64,000 nucleotides of DNA from Methanosarcina acetivorans C2A (GCF_000007345.1 NC_003552.1:3224001-3288000), one strand, 5' to 3'; counted from the stretch's first letter, positions 16,122 through 24,966 are shown. The notes: generated by a model from the sequence alone, not told the origin. A program made the numbers and translations.

Positions 16122-16255
16122 GCCTTTACCCCCTGGCCGTTAGAAGAAGAGGTTATTTGGGGTACAGGGTAGCGGTTGTTACAGTCAGGACAATAACGGT
16201 ATATGCCCCATTGACCTACCATAATTTTTAGTTGGGTTCCGCAGGTGCACATCAT
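16118..16255 (-). CDS. 45-residue zinc-ribbon protein
   Basis: The start is one of two adjacent ATGs (16255 or 16252) overlapping the upstream stop. MMCTCGTQLKIMVGQWGIYR is followed by YCPDCNNRY, a short two-CxxC zinc ribbon. Function unknown. Confidence 0.6.
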   Translation of the reverse strand: MMCTCGTQLKIMVGQWGIYRYCPDCNNRYPVPQITSSSNGQGVKA

Positions 16256-16317
16256 GCTGACATTCCCCCAACATCCAGGTTCGAAACATTGAAATCACAA
16301 GAGTTAGAATTAGTCAT
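16252..16317 (-). CDS. 21-residue peptide with strong ribosome site
   Basis: AAAAGGAGGCACTGTAA precedes ATG 16317, one of the best ribosome sites here. The peptide MTNSNSCDFNVSNLDVGGMS ends in Ala-stop, overlapping the next ATG. It may be a coupling or leader peptide rather than a functional protein. Confidence 0.45.
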   Translation of the reverse strand: MTNSNSCDFNVSNLDVGGMSA

Positions 16318-16415
16318 TTACAGTGCCTCCTTTTGAATATCTCTTTGGCTGGTGCTGTGCTCCGGTCCGGAATCTTGGCGGATGAGGACCGGGGTTTTCT
16401 AACTTCGAGTATCAT
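16314..16415 (-). CDS. 33-residue basic peptide
   Basis: ATG 16415 overlaps the RHH gene's TGA, and its own TGA overlaps the next ATG. The product is basic (MILEVRKPRSSSAKIPDRST) and ends KEIFKRRHCK. It is supported mainly by the perfect coupling at both ends. Confidence 0.45.
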   Translation of the reverse strand: MILEVRKPRSSSAKIPDRSTAPAKEIFKRRHCK

Positions 16416-16612
16416 GCTGATACCTCTTTTTTTACTCTGTTTTCGAATCCTTCACGAACAAGATCTCTTACAACATCTGGCCTGCTTGAGTATTCATTAG
16501 ATTCTACTAATGCGTCAATTTTCTTCACAATTGCGTCAGGAAATCTTATTCCTATTAATGTATTTATGTCGCCACCTCCCTGTAATTTCACAATAGATTC
16601 ATAATATTTCAT
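16412..16612 (-). CDS. CopG/RHH-type transcriptional regulator, first gene of rep operon
   Basis: The RHH core reads IGIRFPDAIVKKIDALVE then SNEYSSRPDVVRDLVREGF, a typical CopG/NikR-N fold that dimerises and binds palindromes with its N-terminal strand. ATG 16612 has no ribosome site, whereas GGGAGGTG sits five bases before an in-frame ATA (16567) that would give a product starting at the RHH strand. Translation may therefore begin at ATA. It heads the long leftward operon and probably represses it through the palindrome at 16619-16632. Confidence 0.75.
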   Translation of the reverse strand: MKYYESIVKLQGGGDINTLIGIRFPDAIVKKIDALVESNEYSSRPDVVRDLVREGFENRVKKEVSA

Positions 16613-16618
16613 TATTGC

Positions 16619-16632
16619 TTCATTATAATGAA
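16619..16632. promoter_or_regulatory. 14-bp perfect palindrome, likely RHH operator
   Basis: TTCATTATAATGAA is its own reverse complement and lies immediately upstream of the RHH regulator, between two divergent RHH-encoding genes. Size and position fit an autoregulatory CopG operator. Confidence 0.6.
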
Positions 16633-16729
16633 AATAGACGTTATCAAATAAATACTTTATGTTAATTTATCTTCACAATAACTTCACGAAATTACTTATA
16701 AGTTTTGCATTATTGTAAGATAGGTAATT

Positions 16730-17143
16730 ATGACACCAACATTAGAGAGGAAAAAAGACTCGATTAATGCGACAGTGAGCCCTTCAATAAAAAGAAGAGT
16801 GGTAGAACTAGTTAAGAGTGGGAAATATAGTAGTATGTCGGATGTCGTGACCCAGGCTTTAAACAAATTACTTGATGAAAACGCTAGGAAAGATCAATTA
16901 TCTAAAACTCGTAGTTGTGAAACAAACCACAACAATAAAGAAAACGAACAGTTCGAGCGCGATATCTGGAAACAAAAAGGCATGATTTACCAAAAAATGG
17001 GGAAATTAGAAGAAGCTATAAAATGTTATGATAAAGCGCTTGGCATTGATTCTACAGAAGATAATGAAAAAACTACAAAGAAAACAAAGACCGTTAAAGA
17101 AGAAGGTGATGTGGAAATATTAGAAGAATTTGTTTTAGAATGA
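16730..17143 (+). CDS. RHH DNA-binding protein fused to a single TPR
   Basis: Residues 10-50 form a CopG-like RHH unit (NATVSPSIKRRVVELVKSGK, then YSSMSDVVTQALNKLL). A linker of about 35 residues leads to one TPR-like helix pair (IWKQKGMIYQKMGKLEEAIK, then CYDKALGID) and an acidic tail. It is divergent from the rep operon regulator across a 117-bp gap with the palindrome, so it may compete for or share operators. The TPR could bind a partner protein. Confidence 0.7.
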   Translation: MTPTLERKKDSINATVSPSIKRRVVELVKSGKYSSMSDVVTQALNKLLDENARKDQLSKTRSCETNHNNKENEQFERDIWKQKGMIYQKMGKLEEAIKCYDKALGIDSTEDNEKTTKKTKTVKEEGDVEILEEFVLE

Positions 17144-17233
17144 TTTTTTGATGAGAAAATAGTTAGAAATACACCACCTTGATACATTTTCCAATTAGTC
17201 TTACTGCTGAACATTGTTCTCTAAGCAGTTCCT

Positions 17234-17869
17234 TCAAAAAAATTTATGAAGAAGCCTACGCAGGAACGAGACTTTTCTTATCTCAGTTCTCTCTTTAGGT
17301 ACATCAATTTTTATCGGTTCGGAAACTTCAGAGTCAACAATAGATTCAGCAATAATTTCAGCTTCCATTGAAGATTCAACAATTACTTCAGGCTTAACAG
17401 GAGTTGGATTTTTTTCTAATTCATATTGAGCTATTACACAGTTATGCTTATTAGGCGCTACACAAGACGCACAAAATTTAATTCCACACAGATCACATTT
17501 CTCATCAACTTTATTCAGCGTGCTCTCACAATTAGGGCACCTATCTGGTGGCTCTCCAACCCCTAATCTTAATCTTTCTTGAAAAATAAGATTTGATTTT
17601 ATTATATGTTCCTGACTATATACTTCCTTTTCCTCTGCAGATAGCTCAGATACATTTTCTTCTTCTAGATCTTCAGAAGTAGCAAATCTCTCATAGCACT
17701 CAATAGAATAAACTCGTGAAATATCTACTGAATATTCCATACCTTCTTTATATGCCGGACAGTAGTGATTATGGGGATTTACACAATCTTCACAGAAATA
17801 TAGCCCACACCAAATACATCGCATATGAAGTTTTCCTACTAATGTCAAACAATTCGGACACTGTTGCAT
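17234..17869 (-). CDS. Protein with two AN1-like zinc-finger modules
   Basis: The 211-residue protein has CPNCLTLVGKLHMRCIWCGL plus YFCEDCVNPHNHYC at the N-terminus. A second copy, CPNCESTLNKVDEKCDLCGI plus KFCASCVAPNKHNC, lies near residues 113-145. Each combines a CxxC knuckle with an AN1-type C/H cluster. Acidic linkers and a basic C-terminus (FLRRLLHKFF) complete it. Archaeal AN1 proteins are mostly uncharacterised; metal and protein binding is the safe statement. Confidence 0.7.
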   Translation of the reverse strand: MQQCPNCLTLVGKLHMRCIWCGLYFCEDCVNPHNHYCPAYKEGMEYSVDISRVYSIECYERFATSEDLEEENVSELSAEEKEVYSQEHIIKSNLIFQERLRLGVGEPPDRCPNCESTLNKVDEKCDLCGIKFCASCVAPNKHNCVIAQYELEKNPTPVKPEVIVESSMEAEIIAESIVDSEVSEPIKIDVPKERTEIRKVSFLRRLLHKFF

Positions 17870-17990
17870 AAATGCTTGTATAAGTTTTCAACATAATTAA
17901 GTCTTTTTTGATTACTTTCAGCCAGCTTGATTCTTTCTTATATATTTTAACGACTTTTTTATTTTTCCATTAAAAATTGGGGTCACAAAA

Positions 17991-18326
17991 ATGTATGTAA
18001 AAGCGCGTTGTCCTGTTTGCGGCACAGATGTATATCATGATATATTTGTACATGTTCAGAAGTATCGTCGCTTTGGCTCACAGTCGCATAAATACCGGGT
18101 TACCAAAATAAAAATACAAGATTCTCAGTCAGAAGATGAATTAAAGTATAACATTTTACAAAATTTAAGTAATTTGGTTTATAACGGGATTGAAATAGAG
18201 ATTCTGGATGGGATCTTAAAAGAAAACTACGGAGTGACGGGGGATTGCTGTAGAGACCTTATTGAGAGAATCAAGATTGAACTTAACATGTACTGCCCAG
18301 ATATGAAGAAGCTTTATTTTGTGTGA
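17991..18326 (+). CDS. Hypothetical protein with N-terminal zinc knuckle
   Basis: The 111-residue product has one CPVCG motif at residues 7-11 and a late Cys, followed by helical segments. GGGGTC precedes the ATG by nine bases. It is divergent from the AN1-like gene across about 120 bp. A T-rich run (18332-18342) after the stop may terminate transcription. Function unknown. Confidence 0.6.
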   Translation: MYVKARCPVCGTDVYHDIFVHVQKYRRFGSQSHKYRVTKIKIQDSQSEDELKYNILQNLSNLVYNGIEIEILDGILKENYGVTGDCCRDLIERIKIELNMYCPDMKKLYFV

Positions 18327-18549
18327 TTGTCATTTTTTTTCATTCAAAGAAAATATTAACTATTCTTTAGAAAATAGGAAATAGAGATTAACTATTAATA
18401 ATCAAATAGTAATATTATTTGAATAATATTAAATTAACATATATTTAGTTTTATATGTTAATCATAACTTCTTTACTTATTATTTTTTGTTAGATTGCTT
18501 CTGTATATTCTATCAACTGGAATGACAAATTGCACATGGGGGTCAAAGA

Positions 18550-18888
18550 ATAAAAGTAAAATTGATAGTTTCTCTGCTAGCGATATACCTGGTCTTTTCT
18601 CTCGGATTAGCTCAAGCACAGAATGAAGAGAACGATTGTAAACCTCTAAAATTTATTAATGTTACACCCGATGCTTTTGAGTGCATGAAGAAAAAGCTTC
18701 AGGACTACGGCATCGAGGTCCCACCGGGAAATGAAGGGGAAATGTCTGAAAAAGGGGTTATCGGGAGTTTCGAATGGGATGGAAAGTCCGTTCTTACCAT
18801 CACAATTAAGGAAAAACCCTTCTGGGTCAGCTGTGAGACCGCAGATGAGAGAGTGATACTATTCGTAGACGAATGTAAGGGAAAGTGA
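18550..18888 (+). CDS. Small secreted protein, start codon ATA or TTG
   Basis: The mature part is about 90 residues with four cysteines (NDCKPLKF, FECMKKKL, WVSCETAD, VDECKGK), preceded by a signal peptide (LIVSLLAIYLVFSLGLAQAQ). GGGGG at 18538-18542 lies seven bases before an in-frame ATA (18550) but 19 bases before the TTG (18562), so the natural start is probably the ATA position, either a mutated ATG or a real ATA start. No family is recognised. Confidence 0.55.
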   Translation: MKVKLIVSLLAIYLVFSLGLAQAQNEENDCKPLKFINVTPDAFECMKKKLQDYGIEVPPGNEGEMSEKGVIGSFEWDGKSVLTITIKEKPFWVSCETADERVILFVDECKGK

Positions 18889-19010
18889 GGGAAAAACTTG
18901 AAGGGAAGTAGAAATTTCCCTGATTTTTCCGAATAATTAAGAAAAAAGGAGATCGGGATCAAAAAAGTATCAAGTTCATTCTCTTATCCCTTTCTTTCCT
19001 TTCACTGTCT

Positions 19011-19083
19011 TAATTTTTCAAGCAAACCCTTCGCCTTCTCATAATCCCGACTTTCTCTTCTTGCAACCTCAACATCTATCGTT
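19011..19083 (-). pseudogene. Short relic of hsdS C-terminus (copy A)
   Basis: On the minus strand this reads IDVEVARRESRDYEKAKGLL, the conserved end of type I restriction specificity subunits (compare REGRDYETAEVLLERIKEE at 22 kb). Only about 25 codons remain. Confidence 0.6.
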
Positions 19084-19144
19084 TATATTTCTGATATTCA
19101 GTTTAACTGCGTTTTTAAGTTCAATTGCGTAAGTCCTGTTTCAG

Positions 19145-20418
19145 TTACTTATTCCACGGCAGGCTCCAGAATCTTCCAGTTCCCTCATACTCCGGATATT
19201 CAACTTTTCCCATGAAAAGGATGCAGTCTGTCCTTCTGTCCTCTATGAAGAAAATGAACGGAAGGTCGGCTTTGAACTCCCTTGATTTGGATTTTGAGGA
19301 ACTGACAGAACCAATGAATACTGTTGTTGATGCAGCGGCTTCAGTAACTTCTTCCTGCACATCTATGAAATCCTGATGAATCATTCTGGAGATCAGTAAC
19401 GGATCTCACTAATTCCTGAAAAATTTGCCAGTTTCAGATCAAAGGCATCCGCAACGCCCATTTCAATGAGGGAATCGGAAAGTTCGGTTTTAGTTTCAAA
19501 CTTAAATTTCGGAATCGAGGTCTCCACATCCCCCAAGGATTCCATATTGTATTTAAGTTCGGTATACTCGTTAACTGTAAAATTGTTTTCAAATTCCGTA
19601 ATATTATTGCCTTTCGGAAGCACAATGTACATGGATAAATCATTGCCTTTGTAAGGCAATTCTATAATTTTTGCCTTTAAATTTTCACTATAATTGAAGT
19701 TGCTGGATATGTACATCATGTCAACAGAGACTTCTTCCCGTTTTGTCGGATAAAACGTTTTTTTGCTGGTCATCTTCTTATCAAATTCATGTTCCCATTT
19801 TCCATTGAAATAGATTGCATTTGTAAGAATCAGCCGCGTATCGTCCGTTATTGAACCTTTCGGGACAATATCTTTTATTTTGCGATCGGTTTTGTCTTCG
19901 ACCCATTCATTGATAGCATCTCTTGATTCGTCCGGTTTTTCCACAAAATCGAGATTTGTTACTTCACTGCGGTAGTAGTTTTTGACATTGAAAATATACT
20001 CTTCCTTTACAGGATACTCTTCCTGCACCCAGATTGCGTTTGCATTTTCAAGCTCGTAACCGTCACTTCCGGAATATACTTTGTCATTCGTTTCTTTCAA
20101 ACGGACTTTAAAAACCGTGTTATTTGCAGGGAAATAAAACACGTTTGAGATCTGTTCTTTTGCAGTGCCCTCAGTTCCCTCATAACAGATCGCCATGGCA
20201 GCAGATACGCTATATGGCGAAAACAAAATGTTATTTTTCTCTCTGCTTTCAAGCTGCACCAGCTTTGAATACATGTCAAAGGCAAAAGCATTGTTTGCAG
20301 CTGCGACGCCGTAGTATTCAACCGAATCCGGATTAATCGTATTTATAGGAGTTACAGCCGTATCCTCAAGGCAACCTGAACATAGCAAAGTAAGAGTAAA
20401 TATAAGAAGAGTTTTCAT
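19145..20418 (-). pseudogene. Serpin-family lipoprotein, split by a frameshift
   Basis: The main frame (20418-19393) has a lipoprotein signal (TLLCSGC) and most of a serpin: NILFSPYSVSAAMAICYEG, LTNAIYFNGKWEHEF and IELPYKGNDLSMYIVLPKG. After ANFSGISE the frame ends. A second frame (19384-19145) holds the rest: reactive-loop hinge EEVTEAAASTTV and the C-terminal signature FKADLPFIFFIEDRRTDCIL. One missing base near 19395-19400 would rejoin them. Serpins trap serine or cysteine proteases. The hinge has Val where Gly is usual at P15. Either a recent pseudogene or a sequencing error. Confidence 0.85.
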
Positions 20419-20758
20419 TTTGCCCGTGTATTAGAATATTGGGAAAGTGTACACAAAAGTTTATATATATTATTGGGAAAACATTAGAAAGTTCCGGGAA
20501 AACCGTGCAAAGAGCATTTATTTCTTTACCCTGAGATTTTTATCTTCATCGGAACAGAGCCTGAGCATGTCCCCCAGAGCCTGCTGCCTATCCGGAAAGG
20601 ATTCAGAAATGTTATCAGATGCTGCGAATCGGCAGAGAGAAGTGATAAGGATGATTAATCCCGAGGAAGGAAACAATTGAACAAAATGGAAAAAAATAAT
20701 AATAAATAAAAGGAAATTCTGAAAATTGAGCACTTTAATTTCATTAAATGTTTATATT
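20419..20758. other. Intergenic region with a coding relic
   Basis: No intact gene. A short plus-strand frame near 20606-20680 ends DAANRQREVIRMINPEEGNN and looks like the C-terminus of a lost protein, but I cannot name it. Confidence 0.3.
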
Positions 20759-21589
20759 TTATATAGAGTTATCTATATTCTTTCCCGCAGTTGCCAGCTG
20801 GGGAATTCCATTGTGTTTAAGGCGGTTGTAGACGGGCTGGGTTGGAGCGAGCCATACCTGTCCGGTGCCTTCAAATGTCTGGAGCAGGCCTTCTCCACTT
20901 GTCATGGAACCGAATAACTGTTTGCTTGACCGTTGAACACTGTAGGCTACCGAACCCGAACGGAGAAGGGCAAAATTCCCATCAACCTGGATTCTTTCGT
21001 TATCAAGTTTGTACTTAAGCACTTCTTCCATCGGAATGGGGATTTCAAGAACCACGGCGCCCGTACCGCTAATTTGTGTCTGGAACCAGCCTTCTCCTCC
21101 CAGTAATCCGGATGACAGATTTTTCTGCGATGCTACCCCGATTTCCATTCCCTCTTCACAGCAGTAAAAAATCCCTTTGTCCACGACTATTGACTCGTTT
21201 TCCAGATGCATTAGAACGTAGTGGCTAAAAGAAGGCTCAAGAAAGATTTCTCCTGTCCCTTTGTATACGGGTTTAAAAGTAGATTCATTGGTGAGCTTGC
21301 TTTTGATAAGCTTTTTAGCAAGTCCGCCAACCCCTCCCATACCTGAGGTGCATTCAATATTCCCTTTATGGAAATAGAGAGCCCCTGATTCGGTAATAAG
21401 GCCACTATTTTCAAGGGTTACCTTGACCATCTTCAGGGACATCCCCGCATTTTTTATATAAAATAAATCTTCTGCGAGGGCTGCGTCTTTGCTTCCTTTA
21501 AGGTGATTACATTCAAGAATTTCAACTTTGAAGCCGTCTTTTTCAATGGAATCGAGAATATTCACATTTGAGTAGAATTTTTCATCCAT
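20759..21589 (-). CDS. AIM24-family protein (DUF124)
   Basis: The 276-residue protein shows the AIM24/TIGR00266-like beta-barrel pattern: repeated YKGTGEIFLEPSFSHYVLMH and FEGTGQVWLAPTQPVYNRL segments, GLLGGEGWFQTQISGTGAVV and a Gly-rich GMGGVGGLAKKLIKSKL. Bacterial and archaeal members have no settled function; the yeast namesake is a mitochondrial membrane-organisation protein. Full length, no signal peptide. The start ATG 21589 follows a weak AGAGG-like site. Confidence 0.8.
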   Translation of the reverse strand: MDEKFYSNVNILDSIEKDGFKVEILECNHLKGSKDAALAEDLFYIKNAGMSLKMVKVTLENSGLITESGALYFHKGNIECTSGMGGVGGLAKKLIKSKLTNESTFKPVYKGTGEIFLEPSFSHYVLMHLENESIVVDKGIFYCCEEGMEIGVASQKNLSSGLLGGEGWFQTQISGTGAVVLEIPIPMEEVLKYKLDNERIQVDGNFALLRSGSVAYSVQRSSKQLFGSMTSGEGLLQTFEGTGQVWLAPTQPVYNRLKHNGIPQLATAGKNIDNSI

Positions 21590-22011
21590 TAGTAAACCTC
21601 TTTAAGAATTTCACCATATTAATCGATTTAATATACATATTAATTCTACTTATAAAATTATGGTAGGTTGTATAGTGGATAAAAGAAGGGATCATCACAT
21701 CTGATATCTTTGACGAGGAGGTTGTTGACGGGAAGAGGATAAGGTATATGCCTTTATGGTACTGGTTACTTGAAGAAGATTAATTTTTTGTTTCAGCTCT
21801 TTTACAATGGATTTATTCTTCAGTTCCCGGCGCATTGTGCAGTTTGAGGACACGAGAGGAAAAGGATACACCACAGGAGTGACCGGAGAGGATGAGGGGC
21901 TGCAGCGGTTGTGTAACTGGTGAATTGGAGAAATTGGTGTTTTTATTTGGATTGCTTTCTAGGTACCGGGGCTTTCACCGGCCGCAGAGCAGAGCGAGGC
22001 GGACGGCTTTT
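21590..22011. other. Intergenic region with a C-terminal coding relic
   Basis: No intact gene. Around 21690-21782 the plus strand reads TSDIFDEEVVDGKRIRYMPL then WYWLLEED-stop, a clear C-terminus of some lost protein. The rest shows no supported feature. Confidence 0.4.
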
Positions 22012-22272
22012 TCAGAATAGTAAAAAAGAGATTGGATTCAAAAACAGCCAACTGAATTGTCGTTTCTTCCCACCCTTCCTTCTCTCCTCCTTTATCCTCT
22101 CAAGCAGAACCTCCGCCGTCTCATAATCCCGGCCTTCTCTTCTTGCAATCTCAGCCTCTGTCTCAACAAGTTCGCGTGAAAATGCTTTTGCAAGAATGGA
22201 CTGCCTCAGTTTTTCCGTTTTTTCTCTTGCCGCTGCAACTTTTGCTTCAATAGAATAGTCGGCAAAGTGCAT
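22012..22272 (-). pseudogene. Relic of hsdS C-terminus (copy B)
   Basis: An 86-codon open frame starts inside a specificity-subunit C-terminus: AKVAAAREKTEKLRQSILAK, AFSRELVETEAEIARREGRD and YETAEVLLERIKEE, then runs into unrelated sequence (FSWLFLNPISFLLF). The recognition domains are absent. It forms the left side of a direct repeat with 23340-23560 around the HEPN/MNT pair. Confidence 0.75.
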
Positions 22273-22293
22273 GTAAACGCTTCAAAAAATCCA

Positions 22294-22719
22294 TTAATAC
22301 GACTGCAGGATTTCAGAGGCAGTATGATGCATTTCTTCTGCAAAGCTTATGGAAAATGAGGCTTCTTCAAAAGTAACGAAGGTTCCACCATACTGGACAT
22401 TGTGACTAGAGACACGCATCTTATCGAAGATGTTGATGAGTTTTAGAAGGTCAAACTCTTCTTTATATAAATGATTAAGTGCGATGCCGAGACAGGAATG
22501 GCTCCGTTCTGTGTAGCCTTTTGAAAATAGTAAAGCTCTAGCACTATGGAATGCGCTGTTGTATGCAGCCAGTTGCACCATCTCATACTCTTCAATTTCC
22601 AGATTCTTTTGTGCTGAATGCAGAAAACGCTCTGCTATCGATAATGATACGGGTACCCTTTCCCTGGCTCGGGAAGCCTGCTTGATCAGTTTTTCGGCTT
22701 CACAATCCTTCCAGTTCAT
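22294..22719 (-). CDS. HEPN-domain protein of an HEPN/MNT toxin-antitoxin pair
   Basis: The 141-residue all-helical protein has the HEPN arrangement YEMVQLAAYNSAFHSARALL followed by FSKGYTERSHSCLG and the conserved RVSSHN near residue 105. The R-x3-H spacing is shorter than the R-x4-6-H of many toxic HEPN nucleases. It overlaps the nucleotidyltransferase gene by four bases. In studied pairs the MNT protein AMPylates or otherwise neutralises the HEPN ribonuclease. Confidence 0.8.
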   Translation of the reverse strand: MNWKDCEAEKLIKQASRARERVPVSLSIAERFLHSAQKNLEIEEYEMVQLAAYNSAFHSARALLFSKGYTERSHSCLGIALNHLYKEEFDLLKLINIFDKMRVSSHNVQYGGTFVTFEEASFSISFAEEMHHTASEILQSY

Positions 22720-23261
22720 AGTTCTGCACCCGCAAAGAGAATATGTTTGGCAAGTACGCTAAGGACAAAAATATCACCCTTTCCCTTTCGATTCTCCCAT
22801 TCATAGTAAGGGATAACAGTCACTTGAAGCTCGTGCCCAACTTTTGTTTCAATTTCCGGGACAAGAGTGTAATCAACGTCCTGCTCTGTTCCAATTACCA
22901 GAACGTCTATATCACTTTTTTCATCAAAGTTTCCCGATGCCATACTCCCATATACTGCAAGAGAAACCGCATTTGGAGCCAGTTTTTCCAGCTTTTCTTC
23001 CCACAGTTTCAGCACTATAAAAGTCTTTTTTAGTTCCTTCACTACATGGCTGGAATTGTTAAGAGTAAACATATGCGCTGTACCAACCTTTTCCATATCC
23101 ACTATATGTTCTCTATAAAACATATCGGCGAACCTCTTAACGCTGCCAGGTGAGACCTCAAGTTCACGGGCAAGCTCATTTATGTTCACCGAAGCGGTAG
23201 GATGAGAAAGAAACCATCCCAGGATTTTGTTTCCAACAAATTTACTGAATTCGTTGATCAT
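22716..23261 (-). CDS. MNT-type minimal nucleotidyltransferase with N-terminal HTH (antitoxin partner)
   Basis: The 181-residue protein begins with a winged-helix-like region (ASVNINELARELEVSPGSVK). It continues with the nucleotidyltransferase core AVYGSMASGNFDEKSDIDVL (GS-x-A-x-G and D-x-D catalytic motifs) and a third acidic strand (HELQVTVIPYYEWENR). The HTH could autorepress the pair at the palindrome covering its start codon. Stop and start of the pair overlap (ATGA). Confidence 0.8.
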   Translation of the reverse strand: MINEFSKFVGNKILGWFLSHPTASVNINELARELEVSPGSVKRFADMFYREHIVDMEKVGTAHMFTLNNSSHVVKELKKTFIVLKLWEEKLEKLAPNAVSLAVYGSMASGNFDEKSDIDVLVIGTEQDVDYTLVPEIETKVGHELQVTVIPYYEWENRKGKGDIFVLSVLAKHILFAGAEL

Positions 23262-23277
23262 TCAATATAATGAATGA
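23258..23277. promoter_or_regulatory. Palindrome over the MNT start codon
   Basis: TCATTCA and TGAATGA are perfect arms around ATATAA, overlapping the ATG of the MNT gene. A related ATTCAATGTATTAAATGAT lies just upstream. Position and symmetry suggest an autoregulatory operator. Confidence 0.5.
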
Positions 23278-23339
23278 TTATTCAATGTATTAAATGATTA
23301 TGGACATGAAATCCCCGGCTAGATCTATTATTATCTTTT

Positions 23340-23560
23340 TTTCCCCCCCTTCCCCCCTCTCCTCCTTTATCCTCTCAAGCAAAACCTCCGCCGTCTCATA
23401 ATCCCTGCCTTCCTTTCTTGCAATCTCAGTCTCTGTTTCAACAAGTTCGCCTGAAAATGCCTTTGCAAGAATGGACTGCCTTAGTTTTTCTGTTTTTTTC
23501 TCTTGCCACTGTAACTTTTGCTTCTATTGGGTCTGCAAAGGCAAAAAGGGCATCAACACG
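23340..23560 (-). pseudogene. Relic of hsdS C-terminus (copy C)
   Basis: The minus strand encodes the same specificity-subunit end as 22064-22260 (KTEKLRQSILAKAFSGELVE, then TETEIARKEGRDYETAEVLL) with a one-base slip in a T-run near 23500. Upstream it extends into RVDALFAFADPIEAKV, more than copy B keeps. Together with copy B it brackets the HEPN/MNT cassette. Confidence 0.75.
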
Positions 23561-23790
23561 CCGGACTATTTCTTGCTGTTCGGTGAGGGAAAGTGGGATT
23601 GGTAAAGTGGTGTCAACCGATGCACAAAAAATAGCCAGCTACGCGCCAGTACAAACTCTTACTATTCATACAGGCTTTTAACCTGCCCGAGAAAAAATGC
23701 TCCGAATTTCAGGATGCAATTCAGCAAATTCAACCCGGCCTGAAGAGCCTTAAGCCTTTTACCCTTCAAAACGGGCCTGCTTTTGATTAC

Positions 23791-24465
23791 TCAGAAATTT
23801 AACGGGAATCCTGAAAAGGCTACATTATATACTATACAAAGGCTCGCCGAAAGTGCGATAAGAGCTTGAAAACCTGTAAATCTTCTCATTCTGTTCTTGC
23901 CGGTTGTCACTGTCCTGTATACGGGAAGCCCAGGGATAAGAGGGACCTTTCTTTTCGAATTTCCAAATAATATGGCTCCAATGAACAGAAGTACAATTGA
24001 AAGGATCAGTGTTGTTAAAAAGAAAGGCTGGTCTGGTGGGCGTGTCATTCCTGAAACCAGCTTGACTTTCGTATCAAAATCTGCATTGCTTATTCTTACC
24101 TGATACATTCCTGACGATTTTAGGGTAAACACCATAAAGAATTGTGAATGTTCTCCGGGTTTTTCATATCCTCCAAAACCTTTTTTCCAGAAGTATTCTT
24201 TGTTTTGTGGGTCAACAATAGTGATGTCCAACAGTTCTGTTTGGGCAATTGCCGTTGTTGAAAGAATAAAAGTTACCTCTTCGTTTTCCGTGAACATAAC
24301 ACTTTCATCAATGTCATTGTACCTTCCTATTGAAGCGCTTAAAACTTCTTCTCCGGTAATAGATCCTGCTACAAAGACAGAAAGTACCAAAAGTGCAAAA
24401 TTGAAAATGGCAATCATTAAAACAATATTAATAATTGAATTGATAAATTTTCCAATCAAAAACAT
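23791..24465 (-). CDS. Membrane protein with extracytoplasmic beta domain, unknown family
   Basis: The 224-residue protein has an N-terminal helix (residues 8-33), an outer domain of about 110 residues that looks beta-sandwich-like (TFILSTTAIAQTELLDITIV, then FFMVFTLKSSGMYQVRIS), a helix near 150-168 and a last helix near 198-218. No family is recognised. It is monocistronic with a weak ribosome site. Confidence 0.65.
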   Translation of the reverse strand: MFLIGKFINSIINIVLMIAIFNFALLVLSVFVAGSITGEEVLSASIGRYNDIDESVMFTENEEVTFILSTTAIAQTELLDITIVDPQNKEYFWKKGFGGYEKPGEHSQFFMVFTLKSSGMYQVRISNADFDTKVKLVSGMTRPPDQPFFLTTLILSIVLLFIGAILFGNSKRKVPLIPGLPVYRTVTTGKNRMRRFTGFQALIALSASLCIVYNVAFSGFPLNF

Positions 24466-24966
24466 TTACCTCGTCATCCGAACATTTAAAAATAAATAAG
24501 AATTATCCTGGAAAAAGATAGATCATTAATATTGAAAAATGTCTTACTGTTTTAAATATTTTACTCCCTGAAAACAGCCTTTCACGGATCTCAATGCATG
24601 AATTACTGAATCCAAAATTGAACTGCAAATAGTTTCTGCTTCATGAAAGAGACTAATACTTTGAAGGAGTGCCTTCCAAGATTGGAAAAACTTCTGTTGT
24701 AAAAAACACAGTTTAAAAAATTAGATAGTTGCACATGTAGTACACTAAAATTTATTTAGTATGATGGATTGCAGGTGCTATAACCATTGCTTTTTGTTTT
24801 GTTAGCATGTGCAACATTGTAGAAGAAACAGAATGAGAATTACAACTATGTTTCTGCAAAACTGCAACTCTCAAAGTACCGATAAACCGGTCTCCAGAAG
24901 AAAAAGTCTCCAGAAGAAGTCCTGGAAAAATGCCTTGAAATAAAAGAAATTAAAGGAGAAAATATC
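24466..24966. other. Intergenic region before the Cry-like gene
   Basis: About 500 AT-rich bp without a supported gene. A short direct repeat (GTCTCCAGAAGAA twice, 24890-24918) is present. AAAGGAG before 24967 is the ribosome site of the next gene. Confidence 0.4.
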
